Positions 25,767-34,462 of a stretch of DNA of 64,000 nt are shown piece by piece. The notes under the pieces were generated by a model. That model saw nothing but the letters and a program-made list of their open reading frames with translations, did no database searches and had not been told where the DNA came from. This DNA is from Streptomyces lacrimifluminis (GTDB lineage Bacteria > Actinomycetota > Actinomycetes > Streptomycetales > Streptomycetaceae), in the NCBI RefSeq assembly GCF_014646095.1, contig NZ_BMMU01000001.1, forward strand, positions 248,001-312,000, written 5' to 3'. The position numbers and the translations under genes are program-made. Position 1 is the stretch's first letter. Every line of letters begins with the position of its first letter.

Positions 25767-26804
25767 CTAGTGGGGTGCGGTCGTCGCCCGGAACGTACGG
25801 CGATACGCGGTCGGCGTGACCCCGAGGGCCGTCTGTAGGTGCTGGCGCATCGACTGGGCCGTGCCGAAGCCCGCGGCGCGGGCCACCTGGTCGACGGACA
25901 GGTCGGTGGACTCCAGGAGGTGCCGGGCCCGTTCCACGCGCTGCTGGGTGAGCCACTGGCCGGGGCTCACGCCGACCTCCTCACGGAACCGGCGCGTGAA
26001 CGTCCGTACCGACATGGACTCCTGCTCGGCCATGTCGCGCAGCTGGAGCGGTTCGTGGAGGCGGCCGAGCGCCCAGGCGCGGGCGGCGGTCGTGGTCGCC
26101 AACTGGGGTTCAGGTACCGGGCGTTGGATGTACTGCGCCTGCCCTCCGTCACGGTGGGGCGGTACGACCGTACGGCGGGCCACCTCGTTGGCTACGGCGG
26201 TGCCGTGGTCACGGCGCACCATGTGCAGGCACAGGTCGATCCCGGCCGCGACGCCGGCCGAGGTCAGCACGTCGCCGTCGTCGATGAACAGGACGTCCGC
26301 GTCGACCCTGATCCTCGGGAAGATCCGCTGGAAGTGCTCGGCGTCGGCCCAGTGCGTGGCGGCCGGGCGGCCGTCCAGGTGGCCGGCGGCGGCGAGCACG
26401 TACCCTCCGGTGCAGATGGAGGCAAGCCTGGTGCCGGGCCGGATGTGGGCGAGGGCGGCGGCCAGCTCGTCGGTCAGCACGCCCTCCTCGAAGACCGGGC
26501 CGAGTTCGTACGACGCCGGGACGATCACCGTGTCGGCGGTGGCCAGGGCCTCCGGGCCGTGGGCGACCTCGATGGCGAAGTCGGCGTCGGTCTCGACCGG
26601 GCCCGGCGGACGGATCGAGCAGGTCACGACCTCGTACAGGTACCGGCGCCGGGTGTCCCTGGGCCGGCCGAAGATGCGGTGCGGGATGCCCAGCTCGAAG
26701 GGAAGCACGCCGTCGAGGGCGAGGACGACGACGCGGTGAGGGCGGAAGTCCGGGTCCGCCCGGGTGTCTTTCCGGGTCGGGGGCAGGGGCGTGTGCATGG
26801 GCAT
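25767..26804 (-). CDS. GlxA-type DJ-1/AraC transcriptional regulator
   Basis: A 345-residue regulator with an N-terminal DJ-1/PfpI domain (about 25-195; VVVLALDGVLPFELGIP, RLASICTGGYVLAAAG with the nucleophile-elbow Cys, and DVLTSAGVAAGIDLCLHMV) and a C-terminal AraC DNA-binding domain (about 245-335; MSVRTFTRRFREEVGVSPGQ, AAGFGTAQSMRQHLQTALGV). Divergent from an MFS transporter with a 71-nt gap, so it most likely controls that transporter. The ligand is unknown. Confidence 0.9.
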   Translation of the reverse strand: MPMHTPLPPTRKDTRADPDFRPHRVVVLALDGVLPFELGIPHRIFGRPRDTRRRYLYEVVTCSIRPPGPVETDADFAIEVAHGPEALATADTVIVPASYELGPVFEEGVLTDELAAALAHIRPGTRLASICTGGYVLAAAGHLDGRPAATHWADAEHFQRIFPRIRVDADVLFIDDGDVLTSAGVAAGIDLCLHMVRRDHGTAVANEVARRTVVPPHRDGGQAQYIQRPVPEPQLATTTAARAWALGRLHEPLQLRDMAEQESMSVRTFTRRFREEVGVSPGQWLTQQRVERARHLLESTDLSVDQVARAAGFGTAQSMRQHLQTALGVTPTAYRRTFRATTAPH

Positions 26805-26875
26805 GGCCCGATCCTAGCGAATGCTGTCCTTCCGGCCACTCGATCGGGGAGTGCGCAGGTCGAAAGCTTGACAGC

Positions 26876-28228
26876 GTGACGACGACCTCCAGACAGACAC
26901 CCGATGCCGCCGCCGACGACGCCGATGCCGACGACGCCTCCGGCCGCCTCCGGAAGCCCGGCCGGACCCCGCGCCGCCCCATCCACCGGGCCTGGTTCGT
27001 CGCCGCCGTCGCGTTCGTGACGATCATCGGCGCCGCCGCCTTCCGCTCCCTGCCCGGCCTGCTCATAGACCCCCTCCACGAGGAATTCGACTGGTCACGC
27101 GGCACGATCGGCGCCGCCGTCTCCATCAACCTCGCGCTCTACGGGCTCACCGCCCCCTTCGCCGCCGCGCTGATGGACCGCTTCGGCATCCGGCGGGTCG
27201 TCGCGGTCGCCCTCGCGGTCATCGCCCTCGGCTCCGGCCTCACCGTGTGGATGACGGCCGCCTGGCAACTGATGTTGTGCTGGGGCCTGTTGGTCGGCCT
27301 GGGCACCGGTTCGATGGCGCTCGCCTTCGCGGCGACGGTCACCAACCGCTGGTTCACCGAGCGCCGGGGCCTGGTGACAGGCATCCTGACCGCGGCCTCG
27401 GCCTCCGGCCAGCTGATCTTCCTGCCGCTGCTGTCGTGGATCATCGAGACGTACGACTGGCGCCCGGCGGCGGTGACGGTGTCCCTGGCGGCCCTGACGG
27501 TCATCCCCTTCGTCTGGCTGCTGCTGCGCGACCATCCGGCGGACGTGGGCCTGAAGCCTTACGGGGCCCGGGAGTTCGTACCGAAGCCGGCCCCCGTGCC
27601 GGGCGCGGCGCGGCGAACGGTCCAGGTGCTGTTCTCGGCGGTGCGCACCGGCCCGTTCTGGCTCCTCGCCGGCACCTTCGCGATCTGCGGGGCCTCCACC
27701 AACGGCCTGATCCAGACCCACTTCGTGCCCGCCGCCCACGACCACGGCATGCCCATCACGGCCGCCGCCTCACTGCTCGCCGTCATCGGCGTCTTCGACG
27801 TCATCGGCACGATCGCCTCCGGCTGGTTCACCGACCGCTACGACCCGCGCAGGCTGTTGGCCGTCTACTACGCGCTGCGGGGCGTCTCGCTCCTCTTCCT
27901 CCCGATGCTGCTGGCGCCCTCCGTCCACCCGCCGATGATCTTCTTCATCGTCTTCTACGGCCTGGACTGGGTCGCCACGGTCCCGCCCACCGTCGCCCTC
28001 TGCCGCGAGCACTACGGCGACGACAGCGCGATCGTCTTCGGCTGGGTCCTCGCCTCCCACCAGGTGGGCGCGGCGCTGGTGGCGTTCCTCGGGGGGATGG
28101 CGCGGGATGTCTTCGGGTCGTACGACGTGGTCTGGTACGCGTCGGGGGCGTTGTGTGCGGCGGCGGCGTTGATGGCCTTGGTGATACGGCGGCGGGGGGC
28201 GGGCCGGGCGGCGGGAGCGCTGGCCTGA
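26876..28228 (+). CDS. MFS transporter (monocarboxylate/oxalate-porter-like)
   Basis: A 450-residue integral membrane protein with about 12 transmembrane segments after a 38-residue acidic/basic cytoplasmic leader. AALMDRFGIRRVV and TDRYDPRRLLAV are the two loop-2-3 and loop-8-9 MFS signatures. ALAFAATVTNRWFTERRGLVTG is typical of the monocarboxylate/oxalate:formate porter group. A GTG at 26876 begins the frame. Its divergent neighbour is a DJ-1/AraC regulator. It could import or export an acid intermediate of the surrounding catabolic genes, but lacks the shared operator. Confidence 0.88.
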   Translation: MTTTSRQTPDAAADDADADDASGRLRKPGRTPRRPIHRAWFVAAVAFVTIIGAAAFRSLPGLLIDPLHEEFDWSRGTIGAAVSINLALYGLTAPFAAALMDRFGIRRVVAVALAVIALGSGLTVWMTAAWQLMLCWGLLVGLGTGSMALAFAATVTNRWFTERRGLVTGILTAASASGQLIFLPLLSWIIETYDWRPAAVTVSLAALTVIPFVWLLLRDHPADVGLKPYGAREFVPKPAPVPGAARRTVQVLFSAVRTGPFWLLAGTFAICGASTNGLIQTHFVPAAHDHGMPITAAASLLAVIGVFDVIGTIASGWFTDRYDPRRLLAVYYALRGVSLLFLPMLLAPSVHPPMIFFIVFYGLDWVATVPPTVALCREHYGDDSAIVFGWVLASHQVGAALVAFLGGMARDVFGSYDVVWYASGALCAAAALMALVIRRRGAGRAAGALA

Positions 28229-28309
28229 GGGATTCCGGCGAGGTTCGGCAGGAATCCGCCGCGGACGAAAGACGTAGCGCACTGAGACACGCGGGGCCAC
28301 GCTTGGCAT

Positions 28310-28585
28310 GTGAAGACGATCTCTCAACGTGAGTTCCGCGACAACTCCGCCGCTGTCATGGATGATGTCGCGGCCGGTGAGACGTACCGCATCACACACA
28401 ACGGCATAGAGGTCGCCGAACTGCGTCCGCTGACGCGTCGGTGCAGGCCGAGCGCCGAGCAGTTGGTCGCCCGACACCTCATGCTTCCGCGTGTGGACTA
28501 CGCGCAGATGCGTGCGGAGGCGGACGAGGTGTTCGAGGGCGAGGAGCGGGTCGACGACGACCCCTGGGAGCGCGAGTGGGGCTGA
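28310..28585 (+). CDS. Phd/YefM-type antitoxin
   Basis: A 91-residue protein starting MKTISQREFRDNSAAVMDDV, then GETYRITHNGIEVAELRPL, a standard Phd/YefM DNA-binding N-terminus, with an acidic, Trp-containing toxin-neutralising tail (FEGEERVDDDPWEREWG). The GTG at 28310 begins it. Its cognate PIN toxin gene directly downstream is broken, so this is probably an orphan antitoxin. Confidence 0.85.
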   Translation: MKTISQREFRDNSAAVMDDVAAGETYRITHNGIEVAELRPLTRRCRPSAEQLVARHLMLPRVDYAQMRAEADEVFEGEERVDDDPWEREWG

Positions 28586-28601
28586 CCGTCGCCCGGAGGG
28601 T

Positions 28602-28878
28602 GCCCTTGACATCTGCACCCACGTCGACCTGGGCGTTCTCAGTGGAGAAGCTGGGAGCCGCGGTCGCGGACTTCGATCCCCTGCCGTTCGACGGGGACGC
28701 CGCTGCCAGGTACGGCACCCTGGTCGCGCTGACCATCGCGGCCCACAGGGATCCCCGTCCGCGTCGCATGGACCTGATGATCGCTGCGATCGCATCGGTG
28801 AGAGGCCTGCCGCTGTACACCCGGAACGCGGACGACTTCAAGGGGCTGGAGGGCGCGGTGGCCGTGGTCGCCGTCCGA
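28602..28878 (+). pseudogene. PIN-domain toxin remnant with internal deletion
   Basis: In one frame ALDICTHVDLGVLS (28602-28643) is the N-terminal strand of a VapC/PIN nuclease (usual form LDTCTYIDL). In a different frame EKLGAAVADFDPLPFDGDAA through RMDLMIAAIASVRGLPLYTR and NADDFKGLEGAVAVVAV is the C-terminal half with the last two acidic positions. About 40 residues between them, including the central acidic residue, are missing and the frames no longer match. No stop follows VVAV, so the 3' end is also damaged. The intact antitoxin precedes it. Confidence 0.75.
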
Positions 28879-28980
28879 TCGAGGACGTGTCGCTGCCGCA
28901 CGGGACGAGCATCCTGCTCGTGCCTCGTTGCCGGTGCTCATGCCATATAGGCAACGTCCGGTGACCCGGGAGGGTCCGGG

Positions 28981-29601
28981 TCAGAGGAACCGCCCGCGAT
29001 GGAACAGCAGCGGAGTGTCTTCGCCCTCGCCCGACCCCAGTGCCTCCACCCTTCCTACGACGATCAGGTGGTCCCCACCCGTATGCACCGCCTGGATCGT
29101 GCAGTCGATCCAGGCGGCGGTGCCCGCCAGGCGGGGGGAGCCGGAGACGGGCGTCGGCTCGTGGTCGACGCCCGCGAACTTGTCCGCGCCGCTCCGCGCG
29201 AACCCGCGGCACAACTCGCCCTGCCCGGCGCCCAGTACGTTGACGCAGAAGACGCCCGCGCGGGCGATGAGCGGCCATGTCCTCGACGTACGGCCGACCA
29301 TGAAGACGACGAGGGGCGGGTCGAGGGAGAGGGCGGCGAAGGACTGGCAGGCGAAGCCGGCGGGGGTGGTCCCGCCTTCGGCGGCCGGTGCGGTGATGAC
29401 GGTGACGCCGGTCGCGAAGTTCCCCAGTACGCGCCGGAATTCGGCCGGGGCGACCGGCGCCCGCTCGTCCTCGCCGACCGCCCGTAAGTCCGGCCGGGGC
29501 AGCGCCTCGACGGGGCCCGCGACGGTGGGTGCCACTGTCGGAGCCCCGGTCGACCTGAGATAACGGACGGCAGCTGCCGCCATTCCCGCTTGTCCCAACA
29601 T
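28981..29601 (-). CDS. Flavin reductase (HpaC/HsaB-like)
   Basis: A 206-residue FMN-binding split-barrel protein. VLGNFATGVTVITA begins the domain; CQSFAALSLDPPLVVFMVGR and AGVFCVNVLGAGQGELCRGF are the flavin-binding core, and WIDCTIQAVHTGGDHLIVVG the dimer strand. It supplies reduced flavin to a two-component monooxygenase, as HsaB does in steroid ring cleavage. A variable 55-residue N-terminus includes a TTA codon (plus-strand bases 29485-29487), suggesting bldA dependence. Operator copy 3 is 14 nt upstream of the start. Confidence 0.85.
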   Translation of the reverse strand: MLGQAGMAAAAVRYLRSTGAPTVAPTVAGPVEALPRPDLRAVGEDERAPVAPAEFRRVLGNFATGVTVITAPAAEGGTTPAGFACQSFAALSLDPPLVVFMVGRTSRTWPLIARAGVFCVNVLGAGQGELCRGFARSGADKFAGVDHEPTPVSGSPRLAGTAAWIDCTIQAVHTGGDHLIVVGRVEALGSGEGEDTPLLFHRGRFL

Positions 29602-29614
29602 ACGTCCATTGGAA

Positions 29615-29629
29615 CTGACGGGGCGTCAG
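29615..29629. promoter_or_regulatory. TetR-type operator copy 3
   Basis: CTGACGGGGCGTCAG, one arm mismatch to the perfect form, 14 nt before the flavin reductase ATG and in the gap after the enoyl-CoA hydratase gene. Confidence 0.6.
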
Positions 29630-29650
29630 AAGTGAAGCCCCGCAAGGCAG

Positions 29651-30511
29651 TCAACTACCGCCGTAGCGCGGGCTGCGGCGCTCGACGAAGCTGGCCACCC
29701 CTTCCCGCGCGTCCGCCGTCGTCATGTTGATCTCCTGGGCGGCGGCCTCGGCGGCGAAGGCGGTGGCGCGGTCGGAGTCGAGGGAGGCGTTGACCAGCTG
29801 CTTGGTGAGGGCGAGGGCACGGGTCGGGCCGGTGGCCAGGCGTTCCGCCCATTCGCGGGCCGTCTTGTGGAGGTCCTCGGCCGGGACGACGCGGTTGACC
29901 AGGCCCAGGCGCTCGGCGTCCGGGGCCGTCAGCGCGTCGCCGAAGAACATCAGCTCCTTCGCGCGCTGCGGGCCGATCAGGCGGGGGAGGAGGTACGCCC
30001 CACCGCCGTCGGGGACGAGTCCGCGCCGTACGAACACCTCGATGAACCTCGCCGATTCTGCTGCCAGGACCAGGTCGCAGGCGAGGGCCAGGTGGGCGCC
30101 GAGGCCGGCCGCCGTGCCGTTCACCGCCGCGATGACCGGCTTCTCGCAGTCGAGGACCGCCGAGATCAGGCGCTGGGCGCCCAGGCGGATGACGCGGGCC
30201 ACGTCACCGGCGATCCGCTCCCCGGTGGCCTGCCCGCCTCCCCGCAGGTCCGCGCCCGTGCAGAAGCCGCGGCCCGTGCCGGTGAGGACGACGGCTCGTA
30301 CGGCGGGGTCCGCGGAGGCGTCCGAGAAAAGTTGGATGAGGCGTTCTCGCTGGTCAGCAGTGATGGCGTTGAGGGATTCGGGACGGTTGAGGGTGATCCA
30401 CGAGACCTGATTGTCAGTGGCGTGCAGTACCAATGAGTCAGCCGGCAAGGCGGATTTTTCCGTTTCTCTCGCATTTTCCGGCGGGCTCGATTCTTCGGGG
30501 GAGGAAAACAT
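29651..30511 (-). CDS. Enoyl-CoA hydratase/isomerase
   Basis: A 286-residue crotonase-fold enzyme. AVVLTGTGRGFCTGADLRGG and AVNGTAAGLGAHLALACDLVL form the oxyanion hole. FVRRGLVPDGGGAYLLPRLI is the PaaG/PaaB-like second active-site segment, with Asp where classical hydratases have Glu, and FVERRSPRYGGS ends the protein. It should hydrate or isomerise an enoyl-CoA. A roughly 28-residue leader precedes the domain, and the true start may be a later one. It follows the NDP-forming CoA ligase gene by 31 nt and is probably co-transcribed with it. Confidence 0.88.
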   Translation of the reverse strand: MFSSPEESSPPENARETEKSALPADSLVLHATDNQVSWITLNRPESLNAITADQRERLIQLFSDASADPAVRAVVLTGTGRGFCTGADLRGGGQATGERIAGDVARVIRLGAQRLISAVLDCEKPVIAAVNGTAAGLGAHLALACDLVLAAESARFIEVFVRRGLVPDGGGAYLLPRLIGPQRAKELMFFGDALTAPDAERLGLVNRVVPAEDLHKTAREWAERLATGPTRALALTKQLVNASLDSDRATAFAAEAAAQEINMTTADAREGVASFVERRSPRYGGS

Positions 30512-30542
30512 GTGGGTGCTGCTCCGTTTCCTGTGGTGGTGG

Positions 30543-32822
30543 CTAGAACGGCGGCTGGTTCACGTCCGTGTCCGTGCCGTGCCGGCCGTCCGGACCAGGC
30601 CCGCACACCGCCAGCGCGTCCAGAGCCACCGCTCCCTGCCCCCTGGGCAGCACCATCAGCGGGTTGATGTCGAGCTCCGCCAGCTCGTCCCCGAGTTCCA
30701 GCGCCATGCGCTGCACCCGCATGACGACCTCGACGAGCGCGTCCAGGTCGGCCGGGGGGCGCCCCCGGACCCCGTCCAGCAGGGCCCGCCCGCGCAGCTC
30801 GGTCAGCATGTCCCGCGCCTGCACCTCGCCGAAGGGCGGCACGCGTACGGCGGTGTCCTGGAGCACCTCCACGAGCACGCCGCCGAGCCCCACCGTCACC
30901 GTCGGGCCGAACAGGTCGTCGTGTGTGACGCCGACGACCATCTCGACGCCCCGCTCGACCATCTGGCACACGAGTACGCCGTCCAGGTCCACGCCCTCGT
31001 AGCGGGCGATGTCGGTCAGCTCCCGATAGGCGTCCCGGACCTGGCTGGCCGAGGTCAGCCCGATCTTCACCAGCCCGAGTTCCGTCTTGTGCGCGATCTC
31101 GCCGCCCGACGCCTTCATCACCACCGGGTAGCCCACCAGCCCCGCCGCCCGGACGGCCGCCGCCGCGCTGGTCACCAACTGCTCGCGCGGCACCCGGATT
31201 CCGTACGCGCGCAGCAGCAGCTTGGCGGCGTGCTCGCTCAGCGCCTGGCCCGGTCGCATCAGCGCCCGCGCCTTGCGGAAACTGGGCGACGGGGTGCGCG
31301 GTGCCTCGTCGAAGGGGGAGCGGTAGGAGGCGGTGAACCGGGCATGGTCGAGGTGGGCGCGGACGGCGGTCACACAGTTCGCGAAGGTGCGGAAGGTGGC
31401 CACCCGGGAGGAGCCGAGCAGCGTCTCGCGGTACGCGGTCTCCGTGCCGACCGGCGAGCCCCAGATCACGCACACCAGCTTGTCCGTCTGCTCGGCCGCG
31501 TCCACGAGGTCCTGCGCGAGCTTGTCGCTCATCGGCGGGAAGGGGCCGGTGATGGGGCAGACCAGGACGCCCACCGCCGGGTCGGCGAGGATCGCGTCGA
31601 TGATCTTCCGGCCGCGCCAGTCGCCGACCGGATGCCCGCCGCTGTCGATCGGGTTGGCCACGTTCAGGTAGTCGGGTATCCACTGGTGCAGCTCGTCCTG
31701 CTTGCCGGCGGACAGCTGCGGCAGGTTCAGCCCGGCCTCGGTCGCGAGGTCCGCGAAGTGCGCGCCCGTGCCGCCCGAGATCGAATAGACGGCGACCCCG
31801 TCGGCGAGTGGACGGCGGGCGCGCGCCAACAGGGCTGAGGTGTCCTGGAGTTGGTCGAGTCCGTCGACGCGGATCACTCCGTATTGCCGCATCACCGCGT
31901 CCACCACCGCGTCGGCGCCGGTCAGTTTGCCGGTGTGGGAGGCGGCGGTGCGGGCGCCGGTCTCGGTGCGGCCCACCTTGACCGCGACGACGGGTACTCC
32001 GCGCCGGGCGGCCCGGTCGGCGGCGAGGAGAAAGGAGCGGCCGTCCTTCAGGCCCTCGACGTAGCAGGCGATGGCGCCCACCTCGGGCCGCTCGGAGAAG
32101 TACGAGATGAAGTCGGCGGTCTCCAGATCGGCCTCGTTGCCGGTGGGGGCCCAGTGGGAGAGGCGGATGCCGAGTTCCTGGAGCGCGAAGACGGGGCGGC
32201 CCTGGTGGCCGGACTGGGTGATCAGGGCGATCGCGGGGCCGTCGAGGTCCTCGCGGAAGTTCTCGAAGGCGTTGAGGTTGGTGTTCGGGCCGAGAAGGCG
32301 CAGGCCGGAGCGGCGGACGGCGGCGGCGAGCCGGGCCTGTGCCTCCGCGCCCGCCTCGCCCGTCTCCGCGAACCCGGAGGCGAAGGCGACGGCGAACTTC
32401 ACCTTGGCCTCGGCGAGCTGCTCGACCACGGGAAGGGGGTCGGCGACCAGGAGCACGGCGAGATCGATCTGCTCGGGCAGGTCCGCGACGGAGGGGAAGC
32501 AGGGTATGCCGAAGACCGCCTCGCGGGTCGGGTGCACCGGGTGCAGCCGGGCGCCGACCCGCTCGGCCCACGCCAGCAACTGCCGGGTGATACCGGTGTT
32601 CGGCCGCCCCTCGGCGTCCGAGGCACCGATCACCGCCAGGGACTCGGGCCGGAAGAAGCGGTCGAGATCGGGCACGCCGGCGTACAACGGCCGGCCGCTG
32701 ACGTCGAGATCGTCGACGTCGGCGGGCCTGCCGTGCACGACAGGCGAGGGCTGCTCGCCGCAGGCGATGACCCGGGCCCGGCGGGAGTCGGTGGTGAGGG
32801 TGCCGTGGGTTGATCCAAGCAT
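30543..32822 (-). CDS. NDP-forming acyl-CoA synthetase (fused alpha/beta)
   Basis: A 759-residue fusion. The N-terminal CoA-binding and succinyl-CoA-ligase-like domains (about 35-500; SLAVIGASDAEGRPNTGI, LITQSGHQGRPVFALQ, AASHTGKLTGAD) are followed by a C-terminal ATP-grasp domain (about 540-745; LLLRAYGIRVPREQLV, GYPVVMKASGGEIAHKTELG, LAELDINPLMVLPRG). It makes acyl-CoA from acid, CoA and ATP/GTP with release of NDP, via a phosphohistidine. The ATG at 32822 precedes the natural N-terminus; the longer open frame upstream crosses two operators and is not coding. First gene of a transcript with the enoyl-CoA hydratase. Confidence 0.87.
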   Translation of the reverse strand: MLGSTHGTLTTDSRRARVIACGEQPSPVVHGRPADVDDLDVSGRPLYAGVPDLDRFFRPESLAVIGASDAEGRPNTGITRQLLAWAERVGARLHPVHPTREAVFGIPCFPSVADLPEQIDLAVLLVADPLPVVEQLAEAKVKFAVAFASGFAETGEAGAEAQARLAAAVRRSGLRLLGPNTNLNAFENFREDLDGPAIALITQSGHQGRPVFALQELGIRLSHWAPTGNEADLETADFISYFSERPEVGAIACYVEGLKDGRSFLLAADRAARRGVPVVAVKVGRTETGARTAASHTGKLTGADAVVDAVMRQYGVIRVDGLDQLQDTSALLARARRPLADGVAVYSISGGTGAHFADLATEAGLNLPQLSAGKQDELHQWIPDYLNVANPIDSGGHPVGDWRGRKIIDAILADPAVGVLVCPITGPFPPMSDKLAQDLVDAAEQTDKLVCVIWGSPVGTETAYRETLLGSSRVATFRTFANCVTAVRAHLDHARFTASYRSPFDEAPRTPSPSFRKARALMRPGQALSEHAAKLLLRAYGIRVPREQLVTSAAAAVRAAGLVGYPVVMKASGGEIAHKTELGLVKIGLTSASQVRDAYRELTDIARYEGVDLDGVLVCQMVERGVEMVVGVTHDDLFGPTVTVGLGGVLVEVLQDTAVRVPPFGEVQARDMLTELRGRALLDGVRGRPPADLDALVEVVMRVQRMALELGDELAELDINPLMVLPRGQGAVALDALAVCGPGPDGRHGTDTDVNQPPF

Positions 32823-32855
32823 CGGTCCGCCCGCTCCTGTGTGACAGCCAATTAA

Positions 32856-32870
32856 CTGACGCAGTGTCAG
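32856..32870. promoter_or_regulatory. TetR-type operator copy 4
   Basis: CTGACGCAGTGTCAG, 34 nt before the NDP-forming CoA ligase ATG. One arm mismatch. It is paired with copy 5 at 24-nt centre spacing, suggesting cooperative binding. Confidence 0.6.
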
Positions 32871-32879
32871 GTTACTGAA

Positions 32880-32894
32880 CTGACACTCCGTCAG
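32880..32894. promoter_or_regulatory. TetR-type operator copy 5
   Basis: CTGACACTCCGTCAG, tandem with copy 4 in the same promoter region. The right arm is perfect and the left arm differs from the consensus at positions 6-7. Confidence 0.6.
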
Positions 32895-32930
32895 GAACCG
32901 GCGTGCGAGGAACTTCTTTGCCGTGCCTGC

Positions 32931-32974
32931 GAACTCCGTACCGGTCCCCTGTGAACTCCGTACGGGTCCCCTGC
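32931..32974. repeat. 22-bp imperfect tandem duplication
   Basis: Two head-to-tail units beginning GAACTCCGTAC agree at 20 of 22 positions. They lie upstream of the tandem operators in the gap before the monooxygenase gene. Function unknown. Confidence 0.65.
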
Positions 32975-33098
32975 GGAACCGGGCGCTCGTGCGCCTTCCG
33001 GCCGGGCGGCGGCAAGGACGGCACCCAGTGCACCCGGCAGCTCGGCTGAACTGGCTGTCCACCCGTGGGAGGTGATGGTGCGGGCGGGCGAGGACTGG

Positions 33099-34274
33099 CT
33101 ACTTCCCGGCGAGGGACTGCTGCCGGGCGATCACCTTCGCGATGCGTACCGCGTCGATCGCCATTTCGCGGAACATGCCACTGATGGGGTTGGTGTAGCC
33201 GCTGAAGAAGAGGCCTGGCGCGTTCTTCGGGGCGTGGGGTCCGTTGACGACCGGCTTGCCGCGTGCGTCGAGGACGTCGAGGTGGCCGACGAGGTCTTCC
33301 AGGCCGCGGAGGTATCCGGTGGCGGCGATGACGGCGTCCGGTTCGAGGTGCTCGCCGTCGGCGAGGACGACCTTGCCGTCCTCGAACCCCTCGACGGCGG
33401 CCACGATCTCGACCCGTCCCTTGCGAACGGCGTCGATGAGGCCGACGTCCTGGACGGGGATCGAGCCGTCGTTGACGCGCGAGTACAGCCCGGTGTCGGG
33501 GCGGGGGAGTCCGTGGGCCGACAGGTCGGGCACGCTCAGCTTGGCCATCGGTCCGGCGAGCCGGTCGACGAGGCGCACCGGCAGCCGTCGTACGAGGATG
33601 CCCGTGAACTGGGCCGCCCAGCCGGCCGTGGACCGCCGCACGATGTGCGGCGCGGTGCGCACCGACAGCCGCACCCGCGAGGCCCCGCCCTCCACCAGGT
33701 CGACGGCGATCTCGGCGCCGGTGTTGCCGATCCCGACGACGAGGACGTCACGGCCGGCGTAGGGCTCGGGGTTGCGGTACTGGCCGGCGTGCAGCAGTTC
33801 GCCGCGGTAGGCGTCGAGCCCGGGCCATTCGGGGATCCGGGGGGTGTGGTTGGTCCCGGTGGCGACGACGACCGCGCTGCCGGTCAGCTCGCGCCCGCCG
33901 GTGGCGTGCAGCAGCCAGCCGGTGCCGTCGGCGGTCCGCTCGACCCGGGACACCTCGACGCCGGTGACGACCTCCAGCTCGTGGTACTCGGCGTACTTCT
34001 CGAGGTACCGGACCACGTCGTCCCGCGCCACCCACCGCCCGAAGGAACGCGGCATCGCCAGCCCCGGCAGCGAGGACAGCCGCCGGGTGGTGTGCAGATG
34101 CAGCCGGTCGTAGTGCCGTCGCCAGGACGACCCGACCCGGTCGCCCCGCTCCAGCACTACCGCCCGCACACCCTGGGCCCGCAGCGCGTACGCGACGGCG
34201 AGGCCACCGGGTCCGCCGCCGATGACGTACACGGGGGCGGCTGACGAGGGTGACGGTGTCGGTGACTGGGCCAT
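33099..34274 (-). CDS. Flavin-containing monooxygenase (NAD(P)/FAD)
   Basis: A 391-residue FMO/CzcO-like protein. VYVIGGGPGGLAVAYALRAQ is the FAD Rossmann motif, LHAGQYRNPEPYAGRDVLVV the FMO-identifying stretch, and VVGIGNTGAEIAVDLVEGGA the NADP site. VIAATGYLRGLEDL and LFFSGYTNPISGM close the fold. It should oxygenate a soft nucleophile or ketone using NADPH and O2. The ATG at 34274 (MAQSPTPSPSSAAPVYVIGG) was preferred over longer in-frame starts because the Rossmann strand normally begins near residue 10-15. It is divergent from the DUF35 gene with operator copy 6 between them. Confidence 0.87.
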   Translation of the reverse strand: MAQSPTPSPSSAAPVYVIGGGPGGLAVAYALRAQGVRAVVLERGDRVGSSWRRHYDRLHLHTTRRLSSLPGLAMPRSFGRWVARDDVVRYLEKYAEYHELEVVTGVEVSRVERTADGTGWLLHATGGRELTGSAVVVATGTNHTPRIPEWPGLDAYRGELLHAGQYRNPEPYAGRDVLVVGIGNTGAEIAVDLVEGGASRVRLSVRTAPHIVRRSTAGWAAQFTGILVRRLPVRLVDRLAGPMAKLSVPDLSAHGLPRPDTGLYSRVNDGSIPVQDVGLIDAVRKGRVEIVAAVEGFEDGKVVLADGEHLEPDAVIAATGYLRGLEDLVGHLDVLDARGKPVVNGPHAPKNAPGLFFSGYTNPISGMFREMAIDAVRIAKVIARQQSLAGK

Positions 34275-34418
34275 GTGTCCGAGCGTATTCACCCGCTCAC
34301 TTGTTAGGTCTCGGTCAAGACCGGAATCGGTTGCGGATTGATCACGGCGGTGGGGGAGGTGGGCGGGGTTGGTGGTATCGGAGGCCTGGTTGTGGGGGCA
34401 CGGTGAGGCCATACTCAG

Positions 34419-34433
34419 CTGACGTACCGTCAG
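34419..34433. promoter_or_regulatory. TetR-type operator copy 6
   Basis: CTGACGTACCGTCAG, between the divergent monooxygenase (start 34274) and DUF35 (start 34463) genes. One mismatch within the arms. Confidence 0.65.
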
Positions 34434-34462
34434 ATTCAGGAAGTCGTCAGGGGGCCGTGGGC

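Noticed and set aside
32823-33062. N-terminal extension of the NDP-forming CoA ligase
   Set aside because: It would translate through two operator copies and a tandem repeat; family similarity begins after 32822.
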